This document shows, in pieces, positions 1-7,814 of a stretch of DNA of 64,000 nt. The stretch is from Flavobacterium tructae (GTDB taxonomy: Bacteria > Bacteroidota > Bacteroidia > Flavobacteriales > Flavobacteriaceae), in NCBI RefSeq assembly GCF_002217475.1, contig NZ_MUHH01000033.1, positions 53,920-117,919 on the forward strand. Reading direction: 5' to 3'. Under the pieces are notes generated by a model, which did not search any database, was not told where the DNA came from, and was given only the letters and a program-made list of their open reading frames with translations. The position numbers were made by a program, and so were the translations under genes. Each line of letters starts with the position of its first letter. Within the stretch, counting starts at the first letter, position 1.

Positions 1-23
1 TCCTTTCAATCGAAATGACAATT

Positions 24-60
24 AAAAAAAATCCCAAACTCCAGTTTTGGAATTTGGGAT
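24..60 (-). terminator. Terminator of yajC
   Basis: Arms ATCCCAAA (31-38) and TTTGGGAT (53-60) form an 8-bp hairpin. Read on the minus strand it lies just past the yajC stop and is followed by a run of T (the A run at 24-30), as in an intrinsic terminator. Confidence 0.75.
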
Positions 61-96
61 TTCATATTTTGAAGTTTATTTTTTCGAAGAAAAAAT

Positions 97-372
97 TTAA
101 GCTTTTTTATTCAAAGCAGCACTCATTTCCATAGAAATTGCTGAACGCTCAATTTTCAATTTTCCGGACATTGTTTCGATTACTGCACTAGTTTCAGCAA
201 GCTCAACAATTTTACCGTGAAAACCACTTTTAGTAATTATTTTATCACCTACTTTTAGGCTGCTTTCAAATTCTTTTTCGTTTTTTACTCTTTTTTGTTG
301 TGGTCGGATCATAAAGAAATACAACACGACAAACATTAGTAAATAAGGCGCAAATTTCATTAAATCTTGCAT
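97..372 (-). CDS. yajC: Preprotein translocase subunit YajC
   Basis: This 91-residue protein has the YajC layout: one N-terminal membrane helix (about residues 7-22), then the conserved RPQQKR (23-28), then a short cytoplasmic beta-rich domain with KVGDKIITKSG. YajC associates with SecDF at the Sec translocon in the inner membrane. The length is normal for the family. It lies downstream of nusB on the same strand, separated by 149 nt. A terminator hairpin follows the stop. From memory, many flavobacteria carry a DUF1573 gene between nusB and yajC; here the gap holds only repeat-like sequence. Confidence 0.95.
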   Translation of the reverse strand: MQDLMKFAPYLLMFVVLYFFMIRPQQKRVKNEKEFESSLKVGDKIITKSGFHGKIVELAETSAVIETMSGKLKIERSAISMEMSAALNKKA

Positions 373-409
373 AGTATTCAGTTTTTATTTTTGTTATTAA
401 TATTTATGT

Positions 410-480
410 TTTCCGGCTCTTCGGCATCGCTCAGAGCAAAATTGGAATTTGTTCTTAGACTTCGCTCAAAAAGACAACTT
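410..480. repeat. Degenerate GCTC/TTCGCTC intergenic repeat
   Basis: The nusB-yajC spacer contains TCTTCGGCATCGCTCAGAGCA and, further on, GACTTCGCTC, which resemble the GCGAAGTCGAAG elements at 54257-54283 in the opposite orientation. No gene is visible in the spacer. It is probably a decayed intergenic repeat. Confidence 0.35.
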
Positions 481-521
481 AATTGGGTTTTCGAATTTAA
501 AAAATTGAAAATTCGTCTCAA

Positions 522-1466
522 TTACATTAAACCACGACCTACTTTAACCATCTTTTTATTCGCTGTAAGCTCTTTAACCAGATTGTCTAAAATTCCGTTG
601 ATAAAAATACTACTTTTTGGTGTAGAATACTCTTTTGCAATTTCTAAATATTCGTTAAGAGTTACTTTTACTGGAATAGAAGGGAATTTTAAGAATTCGC
701 AGATAGCCATTTTTAAAATAATAGTATCAATTTCTGCAATCCTTTCGCTGTCCCAGTTTGGTGTTTTATCATCGTATTCTTTTGCCAAAACCGATTCGTT
801 TAAAACTGTTCTTCTGAACAAATCCTTAGCAAAATCCTTATCCTCAACATCTTTATACAATTTAGGCACTCTAAAATCGTCCGGATCTTCTGTTTTAATC
901 GCTTTTAATTGTTTGATGATGTGCGTATTTACAACCGGAATATCATCCACCCAGGTTAATTTATCATCCTCTAAATACTCATATAATTTTTCATTTGGAA
1001 CAATTACTTCAGCAAACAAATCAATTACAAATTGCCTGTCTTCTTCAAAAGTATTGGTTGTAGTACTCATGTATTTCGCATACAAAGCACTTGACTTGAT
1101 ATCATTTAAAAGTAAAATGATATAATCGTCGTTTAGGTTCCAGTTGTTGATTTTACGATTTTCTAAAGCAATACTAAGTGAATTACTTTCGGCCAGGAGT
1201 TGAAAAATTTTGTTTTTAATAAATTTTTCATTCGGATTACGTTCTGCAGCGGTTGCAAGATGTTTTTTACTTGAAAGATGTAAAAAAACGGACTCTTTTT
1301 TGCAAATTTCAATCAATGAAGAAAGCATTATAAGATATAGATCCTGAATATTATCAATACTGTAAAAAAGAAACTTCTCTTCTTTTTCCATATTATCAGA
1401 ACCGCTTTGATGCATTGCATAAATGGATTGCATTACTTTAACGCGTATGTGTCTTCTATTTACCAC
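522..1466 (-). CDS. nusB: Transcription antitermination protein NusB (long Bacteroidota form)
   Basis: The start MVNRRHIRVKVMQSIYAMHQ matches the RNA-binding N-terminus of NusB, and the C-terminal half (about 180-300) carries the all-helical NusB fold, with the NGILDNLVKEL signature near the end. NusB binds boxA RNA with S10 and promotes antitermination in rRNA operons. At 314 residues it is about twice the E. coli length; the extra middle helical segment is usual in Bacteroidota. A TACTTTTG -7 box lies about 30 nt upstream. yajC follows on the same strand, so the two may be co-transcribed. Confidence 0.93.
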   Translation of the reverse strand: MVNRRHIRVKVMQSIYAMHQSGSDNMEKEEKFLFYSIDNIQDLYLIMLSSLIEICKKESVFLHLSSKKHLATAAERNPNEKFIKNKIFQLLAESNSLSIALENRKINNWNLNDDYIILLLNDIKSSALYAKYMSTTTNTFEEDRQFVIDLFAEVIVPNEKLYEYLEDDKLTWVDDIPVVNTHIIKQLKAIKTEDPDDFRVPKLYKDVEDKDFAKDLFRRTVLNESVLAKEYDDKTPNWDSERIAEIDTIILKMAICEFLKFPSIPVKVTLNEYLEIAKEYSTPKSSIFINGILDNLVKELTANKKMVKVGRGLM

Positions 1467-1494
1467 CTCGTAAGAACATTTAAAAATTAGTCTG

Positions 1495-1502
1495 CAAAAG
1501 TA
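1495..1502 (-). promoter_or_regulatory. nusB promoter -7 box
   Basis: TACTTTTG on the minus strand matches the Bacteroidota TAnnTTTG -7 element, 28 nt upstream of the nusB ATG. Confidence 0.6.
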
Positions 1503-1535
1503 AGTATTTAACTCTTTATAATAAAATTAAAATGA

Positions 1536-1603
1536 TAAAAAAAGTCTCAGTTTTCAGTCACAATTTCAAGATTTCTCTAAAAACTGTGACCGAGACTGAG
1601 ACT
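1536..1603 (-). terminator. Terminator after leucine-type dehydrogenase
   Basis: AGTCTCAGT (1543-1551) pairs with ACTGAGACT (1595-1603). On the minus strand the hairpin follows the dehydrogenase stop and runs into T residues. The loop contains a second GTCAC/GTGAC pairing, so this is also a member of a CAGT/ACTG intergenic repeat family seen again near 5846-5918 and 7247-7335. Confidence 0.65.
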
Positions 1604-1626
1604 CTTCAACAATAAACTATGTTTTA

Positions 1627-2733
1627 TTATTTTTTAGCGTTTTCAATTTTTCTCAAATCGATACGATTTTGAGCAATTGTCAAAGCCGCTTTGTGCGTTG
1701 TCATTCCGTTTTTCACAGCATACTCGATAATCTCTAAAGTTGTGTTGTAGATATTTTCGGTTTTTGACATGATTTCAGCTTTACCGTAATGCTCTAATTC
1801 AGCATATACATTGATAATTCCACCAGCGTTGATTAAGAAATCCGGAGCATATAAAATCCCTCTTTCCTGTAATCGTGCTCCATGAACATTCTCATCAGCC
1901 AACTGATTGTTAGCTGCTCCGGCAATAACTTTAGCTTTAATTTTATCTACAGTTGCATCATTAATGATCGCTCCCATTGCACATGGCGCATAAATATCAA
2001 CATCAGCTGTATACAAATCTTCACCAGAATAGATTGAAGCATTGTATTTCGAAGCTACCTGAAACAATTTCTCTTCATTGATATCCGTAATTGTAACGAT
2101 TGCTCCTTCTTTAGTTAAATACTCAACCAAAGCCTCACCTACGTGACCAATTCCCTGAACTAAAACTTTTTTACCTTCTAAAACATCAGTACCAAACTGA
2201 CTTTTAGCTGCAGCTTTCATTCCTAAATAAACACCGTAAGCAGTTATTGGAGAAGGATTTCCTGAACCACCTCTTTCTTCAGAGATACCCGTAACATAAG
2301 GCGTTACGTCTCTAACAGTGTCCATGTCTTTTGTTTCCATTCCAACATCCTCAGCTGTAATATACCTACCGCCTAAAGAGTGAACAAATTCACCAAACTT
2401 ACGCATTAATTCAGGTGTTTTTTGCGTTTTAGCATCACCAATAATTACTGCTTTACCTCCACCGATATTCAATCCGGTAATGGCTGATTTATAGGTCATA
2501 CCTCTTGAAAGACGCAAAACATCGTTTAATGCTTCCCATTCAGTATTGTAATTCCACATTCTAGTACCTCCTAAAGCTGGTCCCATAACTGAATTATGAA
2601 TACCAATAATTGCTTTTAAACCTGTATCTTTGTCATTGCAAAATACAATTTGTTCGTGATCGTCAAAAGACAATTGACCAAAAACAGGATCCATTTTCTG
2701 AAGTTCTTTTCCAGTTGCGAAAGTTGCATCCAT
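1627..2733 (-). CDS. Glu/Leu/Phe/Val dehydrogenase, leucine dehydrogenase type
   Basis: This 368-residue enzyme belongs to the amino-acid dehydrogenase family, which oxidatively deaminates branched-chain amino acids with NAD+ in the cytoplasm. The substrate-binding lysine lies in MTYKSAITG (K82) and the catalytic lysine in NIGGGKAV (K94). AEDVG (128-131) is followed by the Rossmann motif GIGHVG (194-199), and AGAANNQ forms the later nucleotide-site segment. The length fits leucine/valine dehydrogenases (about 365) rather than glutamate dehydrogenase (about 450). It stands alone with its own promoter and terminator. Exact substrate preference cannot be settled from sequence. Confidence 0.9.
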   Translation of the reverse strand: MDATFATGKELQKMDPVFGQLSFDDHEQIVFCNDKDTGLKAIIGIHNSVMGPALGGTRMWNYNTEWEALNDVLRLSRGMTYKSAITGLNIGGGKAVIIGDAKTQKTPELMRKFGEFVHSLGGRYITAEDVGMETKDMDTVRDVTPYVTGISEERGGSGNPSPITAYGVYLGMKAAAKSQFGTDVLEGKKVLVQGIGHVGEALVEYLTKEGAIVTITDINEEKLFQVASKYNASIYSGEDLYTADVDIYAPCAMGAIINDATVDKIKAKVIAGAANNQLADENVHGARLQERGILYAPDFLINAGGIINVYAELEHYGKAEIMSKTENIYNTTLEIIEYAVKNGMTTHKAALTIAQNRIDLRKIENAKK

Positions 2734-2784
2734 AGCGCTACTATATTATTTTGTTAAAATTATGAATATGTCAAAAAGACTTCT

Positions 2785-2792
2785 CAAATTTA
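2785..2792 (-). promoter_or_regulatory. Promoter -7 box of leucine-type dehydrogenase
   Basis: TAAATTTG on the minus strand fits TAnnTTTG and lies 51 nt upstream of the ATG in the divergent spacer shared with the ABC transporter. Confidence 0.5.
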
Positions 2793-2938
2793 TATAAAAA
2801 ATATACATGTGCTAATTTATTATCTTTAAAATAACAATCTAACAATCGTTTTGTTTTGATAAAATTATATATTGCATTAATTTTTATTCATAATATTTCA
2901 TCAAATCGAAACATTTTAACATTGAATCTCTTAAAAAA

Positions 2939-4717
2939 ATGAAAGAATTAAGTTATTTAAACAAATATTTCATCAAATATAAATATAGTTTTTCTTTAGG
3001 TATTTTAATCACCATAATCGCACAAATATTCTCTCTGTTTACTCCAAAGCTTATTAGCAAGTCGTTAAACGCTATCGAAAAGTTTGACAAACTACCAAAA
3101 GCCGATCAATCTTCGCAAATCGTCATTGATTCGTACCGCGAAGGATTAATTCACAACGTACTGCTAATCATAGCTACTACCATCGTAGCAGGATTTTTAA
3201 CGTTCTTAATGCGTCAGACTTTGATTGTAATGTCGCGTCATATCGAGTTTGATTTAAAAAATGAGGTTTTCAAACAATATGAAAGACTCTCGCAAAACTT
3301 TTACAAACAAAACCGCACCGGAGATTTAATGAACCGTATTAGCGAAGACGTTTCAAAAGTTCGTATGTATGTGGGGCCTGCCGTAATGTATACAATCAAT
3401 ACTTTTATTCGTTTTGCCATTGTCATTATATATATGTACAATGTCTCACCACTATTGACATTGTACACTATTTTACCTTTGCCTATTCTTTCCTATTGTA
3501 TTTTCAAACTAAGCTCGGAAATCAATAAAAGAAGTACCACTTTTCAGCAATATTTATCTAAAGTTTCCAGCTTTACACAGGAAATCTTTTCCGGAATTCG
3601 TGTTATAAAAGCCAACTCACTGGAAAATCAGCATCAAAACAACATGGTCGCTCTGGCTGACGAAAGCAAAAAAAAGAGCTTAGATTTAGCCAAAGTACAA
3701 TCCTTATTTGGTCCTTTGATGATTGCCTTAATCGGAATCAGTAACCTTGTAGTCATTTACTTTGGAGGTGTTATGTACATTAACGGAACGATTCCGAATA
3801 TTGGAACGATTGCTGAGTTTATTTTATATGTGAATATGTTAACCTGGCCAGTAGCTTCATTAGGATGGGTTTCATCAATGGTACAGGAGGCCGAAGCTTC
3901 TCAGAAACGTTTGAATGAATTTTTAAAAATCGAACCTGAAATAAAAAACAATAACGAAAATCATTCCGATATTGAAGGCACAATTTCTTTTGAAAATGTA
4001 AGCTATACCTACGAAGACACCAATATCGAAGCGCTTAAAAATGTAACTTTTACTGTCAAAAAAGGAGAGACATTGGCCATTTTAGGAAAAACCGGTTCCG
4101 GGAAGTCCACAATATTATCATTAATCTCCCGTTTATATGATGTAACCGAAGGGAAAATCACTATTGATCAAAACGAAATCAGCGGTCTGAACCTATATGA
4201 TTTGCGAAATAATGTTGGAATTGTACCTCAGGACGCTTTTCTATTCTCGGACACAATTAAAAACAATATAAAATTCGGCAATCAGAACGCTACAGATGAA
4301 GAAGTAATCGAAGCGGCCAAAAATGCGGTAGTTCATGATAATATTATCGCTTTTAACAAACAATACGATACTGTTTTAGGAGAAAGAGGAATCACTCTTT
4401 CAGGCGGACAAAAGCAGCGTGTCTCTATTGCGCGCGCCATTATTAAAAATCCGGCGATTTTACTTTTCGACGATTGTTTGTCCGCAGTGGACACAGAAAC
4501 AGAGGAAACAATCCTTAGCAATTTATTTGAAATTTGCAAGGATAAAACTACAATAATAGTAAGTCACAGGGTATCATCGGCAAAAAATGCCGATAAAATA
4601 ATCATTCTGGAAGACGGGAAGATCATTCAACAAGGCTCTCATAATCAATTAATAAATCAGGAAGGCTATTATGCATCGTTATATTTAAAACAACTTTCGG
4701 AAAAAGAATTACTTTAA
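2939..4717 (+). CDS. ABC-type multidrug/lipid exporter, fused TMD-NBD (MsbA-like)
   Basis: This is a 592-residue half-transporter. Six membrane helices occupy roughly residues 18-310, followed by an ATPase domain from about 345. Walker A is GKTGSGKST (383-391), the signature is LSGGQ (487-491), Walker B is ILLFDD (507-512) and the H-loop histidine is H543. The residue after the Walker B aspartate is Asp512, not the usual glutamate. One subunit of heterodimeric exporters such as BmrC/YheI has this change, so the protein may pair with another half-transporter or hydrolyse ATP slowly. It likely exports drugs or lipids across the inner membrane; the substrate is unknown. It is divergent from the dehydrogenase gene. 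Confidence 0.92.
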   Translation: MKELSYLNKYFIKYKYSFSLGILITIIAQIFSLFTPKLISKSLNAIEKFDKLPKADQSSQIVIDSYREGLIHNVLLIIATTIVAGFLTFLMRQTLIVMSRHIEFDLKNEVFKQYERLSQNFYKQNRTGDLMNRISEDVSKVRMYVGPAVMYTINTFIRFAIVIIYMYNVSPLLTLYTILPLPILSYCIFKLSSEINKRSTTFQQYLSKVSSFTQEIFSGIRVIKANSLENQHQNNMVALADESKKKSLDLAKVQSLFGPLMIALIGISNLVVIYFGGVMYINGTIPNIGTIAEFILYVNMLTWPVASLGWVSSMVQEAEASQKRLNEFLKIEPEIKNNNENHSDIEGTISFENVSYTYEDTNIEALKNVTFTVKKGETLAILGKTGSGKSTILSLISRLYDVTEGKITIDQNEISGLNLYDLRNNVGIVPQDAFLFSDTIKNNIKFGNQNATDEEVIEAAKNAVVHDNIIAFNKQYDTVLGERGITLSGGQKQRVSIARAIIKNPAILLFDDCLSAVDTETEETILSNLFEICKDKTTIIVSHRVSSAKNADKIIILEDGKIIQQGSHNQLINQEGYYASLYLKQLSEKELL

Positions 4718-4770
4718 TTGTTGCGTAATAGATAATTTTTTATGATTTTTGAGTACTATTAATTCCAAAA

Positions 4771-5154
4771 ATGATAGAACGTATTATGAGAGAAAATGAC
4801 ATGTTAGAAAAAGAAGAGATTTTTTCTAAAGTATTACGAGCAGGAAGAAGAACTTATTTCTTTGATGTGAGAGCTACTAAAGCTGATGATTATTATATCA
4901 CAATTACCGAAAGTAAAAAATTTACTGAGGAAGACGGTTCCTTTCATTTTAAGAAACACAAGATCTACTTGTATAAAGAAGACTTTAGTGCTTTTGCCGA
5001 AATACTTGAAGAAATGACTTCCTATGTCCTGAACCACAAGGGCGAAGAAGTAATCTCTGAAAGACATCAAAAAGATTTCAAAAAAGAATATGGTTCTGAT
5101 AAACCTGAAGGACAAAGAACCAGTTTTACAGATATAGATTTTGACGATATTTAG
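4771..5154 (+). CDS. PUR-alpha-like DNA/RNA-binding protein (DUF3276)
   Basis: This small protein (127 residues) has the Bacteroidota PUR-family repeat: FSKVLRAGRRTYFFDVRATK, then an ITITESKKF strand and a KIYLYKEDF strand before an amphipathic helix. PUR-alpha-like folds bind single-stranded nucleic acid; the role in flavobacteria is not established. The tail is acidic (DIDFDDI). Met6 (4786) and Met11 are alternative starts; family members I remember begin close to the MRENDML segment. A terminator follows. Confidence 0.85.
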   Translation: MIERIMRENDMLEKEEIFSKVLRAGRRTYFFDVRATKADDYYITITESKKFTEEDGSFHFKKHKIYLYKEDFSAFAEILEEMTSYVLNHKGEEVISERHQKDFKKEYGSDKPEGQRTSFTDIDFDDI

Positions 5155-5180
5155 TCGACGGAAGACTTTTTTAAAAGTAC

Positions 5181-5224
5181 AAGTCCATAGTGTTTTGCAT
5201 TTTGGACTTTTTTTAAACATATAA
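5181..5224 (+). terminator. Terminator after DUF3276 gene
   Basis: AAGTCCA (5181-5187) pairs with TGGACTT (5213-5219), followed directly by a T run. Confidence 0.65.
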
Positions 5225-5298
5225 ACTCTACCAATTTGGTAGAATATTTATTTATGCTTTAAAATAAGTAATTCAACTATCTTGATAAAAAAGCAACA

Positions 5299-5844
5299 AT
5301 GGAAATACAGCTATTGATTCTGCCAGGTCTTGGAAATTCAGGAGACAAACATTGGCAAACGTTTTGGCATGAGAAATTTAAAAATTCAACCCGCATCGTT
5401 CACGACGAATGGGATGAACCTATTCGCGCAGAATGGCTTGAGCGTTTAGAAGAAGAAATCTCCGGACTTAATGGTCCGACAATACTAGTAGCACACAGCT
5501 TAGCTGTTTCACTTGTCCTACATTGGGCACAGAACAATAACAATTCAAACATAGTGGGCGCCTTACTGGTTGCACCTGCCGATGTAGATTCACCTGCACA
5601 CACACCGGAATCTATACGAAACTTTTCACCAATGCCAACCTCGAAACTGCCTTTTCCTTCTATTGTTGTAGCGAGCGAAAATGATCCTTACGCGACTTTT
5701 GAGCGAAAAAAATACTTTGCCGAAATGTGGGGAAGCGATCTTGTCAATGTGGGACAAAGAGGACACATCAACTCCGATTCGGATTTAAAATATTGGGAAG
5801 AAGGACAATTGATTTTGAAACAATTGATCGAGAAAACAAAATAG
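5299..5844 (+). CDS. RBBP9/YdeN-family serine hydrolase
   Basis: This 181-residue alpha/beta hydrolase begins with the family signature ILPGLGNSGDKHWQ. The nucleophile sits in AHSLA (S67), the acid in ENDPYA (D129) and the histidine in RGHINSDS (H156), so the catalytic triad is complete. RBBP9/YdeN proteins are small cytoplasmic serine hydrolases; physiological substrates are mostly unknown. The gene is monocistronic between DUF3276 and the convergent csaA-like gene. Confidence 0.9.
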   Translation: MEIQLLILPGLGNSGDKHWQTFWHEKFKNSTRIVHDEWDEPIRAEWLERLEEEISGLNGPTILVAHSLAVSLVLHWAQNNNNSNIVGALLVAPADVDSPAHTPESIRNFSPMPTSKLPFPSIVVASENDPYATFERKKYFAEMWGSDLVNVGQRGHINSDSDLKYWEEGQLILKQLIEKTK

Positions 5845-5845
5845 T

Positions 5846-5918
5846 CTTCAGTCGCAGTTTACAGTCGCAGTCTGCATACTGAAAACTGAGACTGTAAACC
5901 GTGACCGGATACTGCAAA
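5846..5918. repeat. CAGT/ACTG intergenic inverted repeat
   Basis: The convergent spacer is made of CAGTCGCAGT and ACTGAGACTG-like blocks that can fold back on each other (left CAGTTTACAGTC, right GACTGTAAAC). It resembles the sequence at 1543-1603 and 7247-7335. It may serve as a bidirectional terminator. Confidence 0.5.
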
Positions 5919-6254
5919 CTAACCTATTCGCAGTCCATTTTCTATTTTAAAATCAGGTGCCAGTAAAATAACATCCCCCTCCTTGCCTATTGCGCCTAGA
6001 ACCAAACATTCGCTCATAAATTTCCCGATTTGCTTTTTGGGAAAATTGACTACTGAGATAATTTGTCGGTTTAGCAAATCTTCTTTTTTATAATGCACCG
6101 TTATTTGAGCTGATGATTTACGGATTCCTATTTCGGAACCAAAATCAATGGTAAGCTGGTAGGCCGGTTTTCTGGCTTCGGGAAAATCATTTACTTCTAT
6201 AATTGTTCCGACACGCATGTCAGTTCTTTCAAATTCACTCCAGGTTAAATCCAT
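5919..6254 (-). CDS. csaA: CsaA-type tRNA-binding/export chaperone-like protein
   Basis: This 111-residue protein is a single tRNA-binding (EMAP/Trbp111) OB fold. It shows the family start TWSEFERTDMRVGTI, the PAYQLTIDFG strand, SSAQITVHY and the conserved C-terminal motif GKFMSECLVLGA. CsaA proteins are dimeric, bind tRNA and have been described as export-related chaperones in Bacillus. The length matches the family. It is transcribed convergently to the RBBP9-like hydrolase gene. Confidence 0.92.
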   Translation of the reverse strand: MDLTWSEFERTDMRVGTIIEVNDFPEARKPAYQLTIDFGSEIGIRKSSAQITVHYKKEDLLNRQIISVVNFPKKQIGKFMSECLVLGAIGKEGDVILLAPDFKIENGLRIG

Positions 6255-6442
6255 TTTTGTTTTACTATTTGATGTTTTACAAACCTATTAATTTTAGTAT
6301 TACAACCGCCAATTCCATAACTGTTTTTTGAGTTGTTTTCCTCAATTTAGAAATCATATTGTTGTTCTGATCTCATAAAAGAAAATATACTCCAAAAAAT
6401 TAAAAACAAGTCTATATCCTTTCTTTTACAGAAATTTAAAGT

Positions 6443-6450
6443 TATTTTTG
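6443..6450 (+). promoter_or_regulatory. Promoter -7 box of redoxin gene
   Basis: TATTTTTG fits TAnnTTTG and lies 20 nt before the ATG at 6471. Confidence 0.55.
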
Positions 6451-6470
6451 AAGAACTTATTTCTACAAAA

Positions 6471-7034
6471 ATGGCACGAACTCCTTCTAATATGATTCCT
6501 CTTGGAACAATTGCTCCAGATTTCAAATTAAGAGATACCAATTCGAATAATGAGTATTCATTTGACGATTTGAGGGGCTCAAAAGGTACGCTGGTTATGT
6601 TTATTTGCAACCATTGCCCATTTGTACTTCATGTTATCAAAGAGGTTGTCATGATTGCCAATGATTATCGTGTACAGGGAATTGGTGTGATTGCGATTTC
6701 AAGCAACGATGTTAAAAACTATCCGCAAGACGGTCCCGAATTAATGACTGACTTTGCTTTTCAGAACAAGATCGATTTCCCGTATTTGTACGACGAAAGC
6801 CAGGAAGTTGCCAAAGCTTATGAAGCGGCTTGCACTCCTGATTTTTATTTATTTGACAATCAGGATCGACTGTTTTACCGTGGTCAATTGGACGATTCAA
6901 GACCCGGAAACGGAATTCCGTTAAGCGGAAGTGATCTTCGCAGTGCAATTGATGCTCTTATTTATAACAGAAGCCTGAAAGATCCGCAAAAACCAAGTAT
7001 TGGCTGCAACATCAAATGGAAAACATCGCTTTAG
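6471..7034 (+). CDS. Thioredoxin-fold redoxin (AhpC/TSA-like)
   Basis: This 187-residue protein starts with the peroxiredoxin-like segment GTIAPDFKLRD and has a CNHC redox motif (C46-C49) at the expected end of the first beta strand. It continues with the thioredoxin-fold segments VIAISSND, FPYLYDESQEVAKAY and ACTPDFYLFD. There is no signal peptide, so it is probably cytoplasmic. It belongs to a family commonly annotated as thioredoxin family protein; the reduced partner is unknown. A -7 box lies 20 nt upstream. Confidence 0.88.
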   Translation: MARTPSNMIPLGTIAPDFKLRDTNSNNEYSFDDLRGSKGTLVMFICNHCPFVLHVIKEVVMIANDYRVQGIGVIAISSNDVKNYPQDGPELMTDFAFQNKIDFPYLYDESQEVAKAYEAACTPDFYLFDNQDRLFYRGQLDDSRPGNGIPLSGSDLRSAIDALIYNRSLKDPQKPSIGCNIKWKTSL

Positions 7035-7053
7035 TATTTTCAAAAAGTTTGCC

Positions 7054-7061
7054 TATCTTTA
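7054..7061 (+). promoter_or_regulatory. Possible promoter of a small leader transcript
   Basis: TATCTTTA differs from TAnnTTTG only at the last base. It lies 25-32 nt before a 34-codon reading frame and would start a transcript ending at the terminator at 7192-7241. Confidence 0.4.
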
Positions 7062-7085
7062 CAAATCAAATTAATTATTCCCACA

Positions 7086-7190
7086 GTGACTACTATAAAT
7101 CTATTTACAGTTTCTCCGGCATCGCTTTCTCTTACGAGAAGGGCATACTCGACTGTATTTATTTCACATAGTAAGGCCTTTATCAATTAG
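7086..7190 (+). CDS. Putative 34-codon leader peptide (GTG start)
   Basis: GTG at 7086 opens a 34-codon frame rich in Ser and Thr (MTTINLFTVSPASLSLTRRA, then 14 more residues ending KAFIN). Its TAG stop (7188-7190) falls inside the hairpin AGGCCT/AGGCCT (7174-7179 with 7189-7194). That hairpin shares bases with the 5' arm of the following terminator. This is the geometry of a transcription attenuator. No amino acid is strongly over-represented and the first gene downstream (7368) is a Rnk-like factor, so neither the function nor translation is certain. Confidence 0.35.
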   Translation: MTTINLFTVSPASLSLTRRAYSTVFISHSKAFIN

Positions 7191-7191
7191 G

Positions 7192-7241
7192 CCTCCGTCT
7201 ATTTCAATTTCTTCTCTCAGACGGAGGATTATTTTTTTTTA
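7192..7241 (+). terminator. Strong intrinsic terminator after the leader frame
   Basis: CCTCCGTCT (7192-7200) pairs with AGACGGAGG (7219-7227) as a perfect 9-bp stem, followed closely by a run of T (7232-7241). Confidence 0.8.
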
Positions 7242-7246
7242 AAATT

Positions 7247-7335
7247 TTCAGTTTACAATTTTCAGTTTTTAGCAGCAGTCTTCATTTACAGACCGCCAGA
7301 AATGACTGTAGCTCTAATTTGCAACTGAAAACTCT
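7247..7335. repeat. CAGTTT/AAACTG intergenic repeat
   Basis: Blocks TTTTCAGTTT, CAGTCTTC, GACTGTAG and CAACTGAAAACT lie between the terminator and the Rnk-like gene and can form imperfect foldbacks. They belong to the same loose family as 1543-1603 and 5846-5918. Confidence 0.4.
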
Positions 7336-7367
7336 GCACAATCAACCCACAATAAATTAGAATAGAT

Positions 7368-7763
7368 ATGAAACCAACACCTACATTCTGTAAGTCAGAT
7401 TATCAATTTTTAAGAGAATTGATCCTAAAAAGTAAAAATGCAACCAATGCCAAAGAAATTGGACAGCTTTCGAACGAGCTGGACCGCGCTGTTATCCGTA
7501 AAGAAAGTGAATTAGACAGCAGCACTATACGCATTAATTCGCATGTTATTATTGAAGATGTAAAAGCAAAAAAACAAATGAAAATTCAAATTGTCCTTCC
7601 TTCATTTGCAGATGTAAAAGAGGGCAAAATATCAATACTGGCGCCACTAAGTGTTGCTATTATTGGCTTTAAAAAAGACGATGTTGTCGATTGGGAATTA
7701 CCGGCCGGAATAAAAACTTTAAAAATAGCAGCGGTTGACAATTCTTCTGAAAACGCTTCTTAA
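7368..7763 (+). CDS. GreA/Rnk-like transcription factor (C-terminal GreA-type domain)
   Basis: This 131-residue protein has a short helical N-terminus (LRELILKSKN, then ELDRAVIRKESEL) and a C-terminal beta domain (INSHVIIEDV, MKIQIVLPSFADV, ISILAPLSVAIIGFKKDDVVDWELPAG) like the GreA/GreB C-terminal domain and Rnk. Such proteins bind RNA polymerase near the secondary channel. The N-terminus is too short for the long GreA coiled coil, so it is closer to Rnk-type proteins. A terminator follows at once. It lies downstream of the leader-like unit at 7086-7241, which could regulate it. Confidence 0.75.
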   Translation: MKPTPTFCKSDYQFLRELILKSKNATNAKEIGQLSNELDRAVIRKESELDSSTIRINSHVIIEDVKAKKQMKIQIVLPSFADVKEGKISILAPLSVAIIGFKKDDVVDWELPAGIKTLKIAAVDNSSENAS

Positions 7764-7770
7764 TTTTCTA

Positions 7771-7798
7771 AACACCTCCCGCGTGAAGGTGTTTTTTT
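7771..7798 (+). terminator. Terminator after Rnk-like gene
   Basis: AACACCT (7771-7777) pairs with AGGTGTT (7787-7793), followed by a T run. Confidence 0.75.
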
Positions 7799-7800
7799 AT

Positions 7801-7814
7801 GCTCCGTTTGGAGC
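7801..7814. repeat. Small REP-like palindrome GCTCC-GTTT-GGAGC
   Basis: A 5-bp stem with a GTTT loop. It closely resembles TGCTCC-GTCA-GGAGCA at 11721-11736 next to the REP-associated transposase, which suggests one family. Confidence 0.45.

Noticed and set aside
367-1125. Long frame antisense to nusB
   Set aside because: It overlaps the clearly coding nusB and yajC start region, is rich in Ser/Leu as expected for a shadow frame, and has no recognisable domain.
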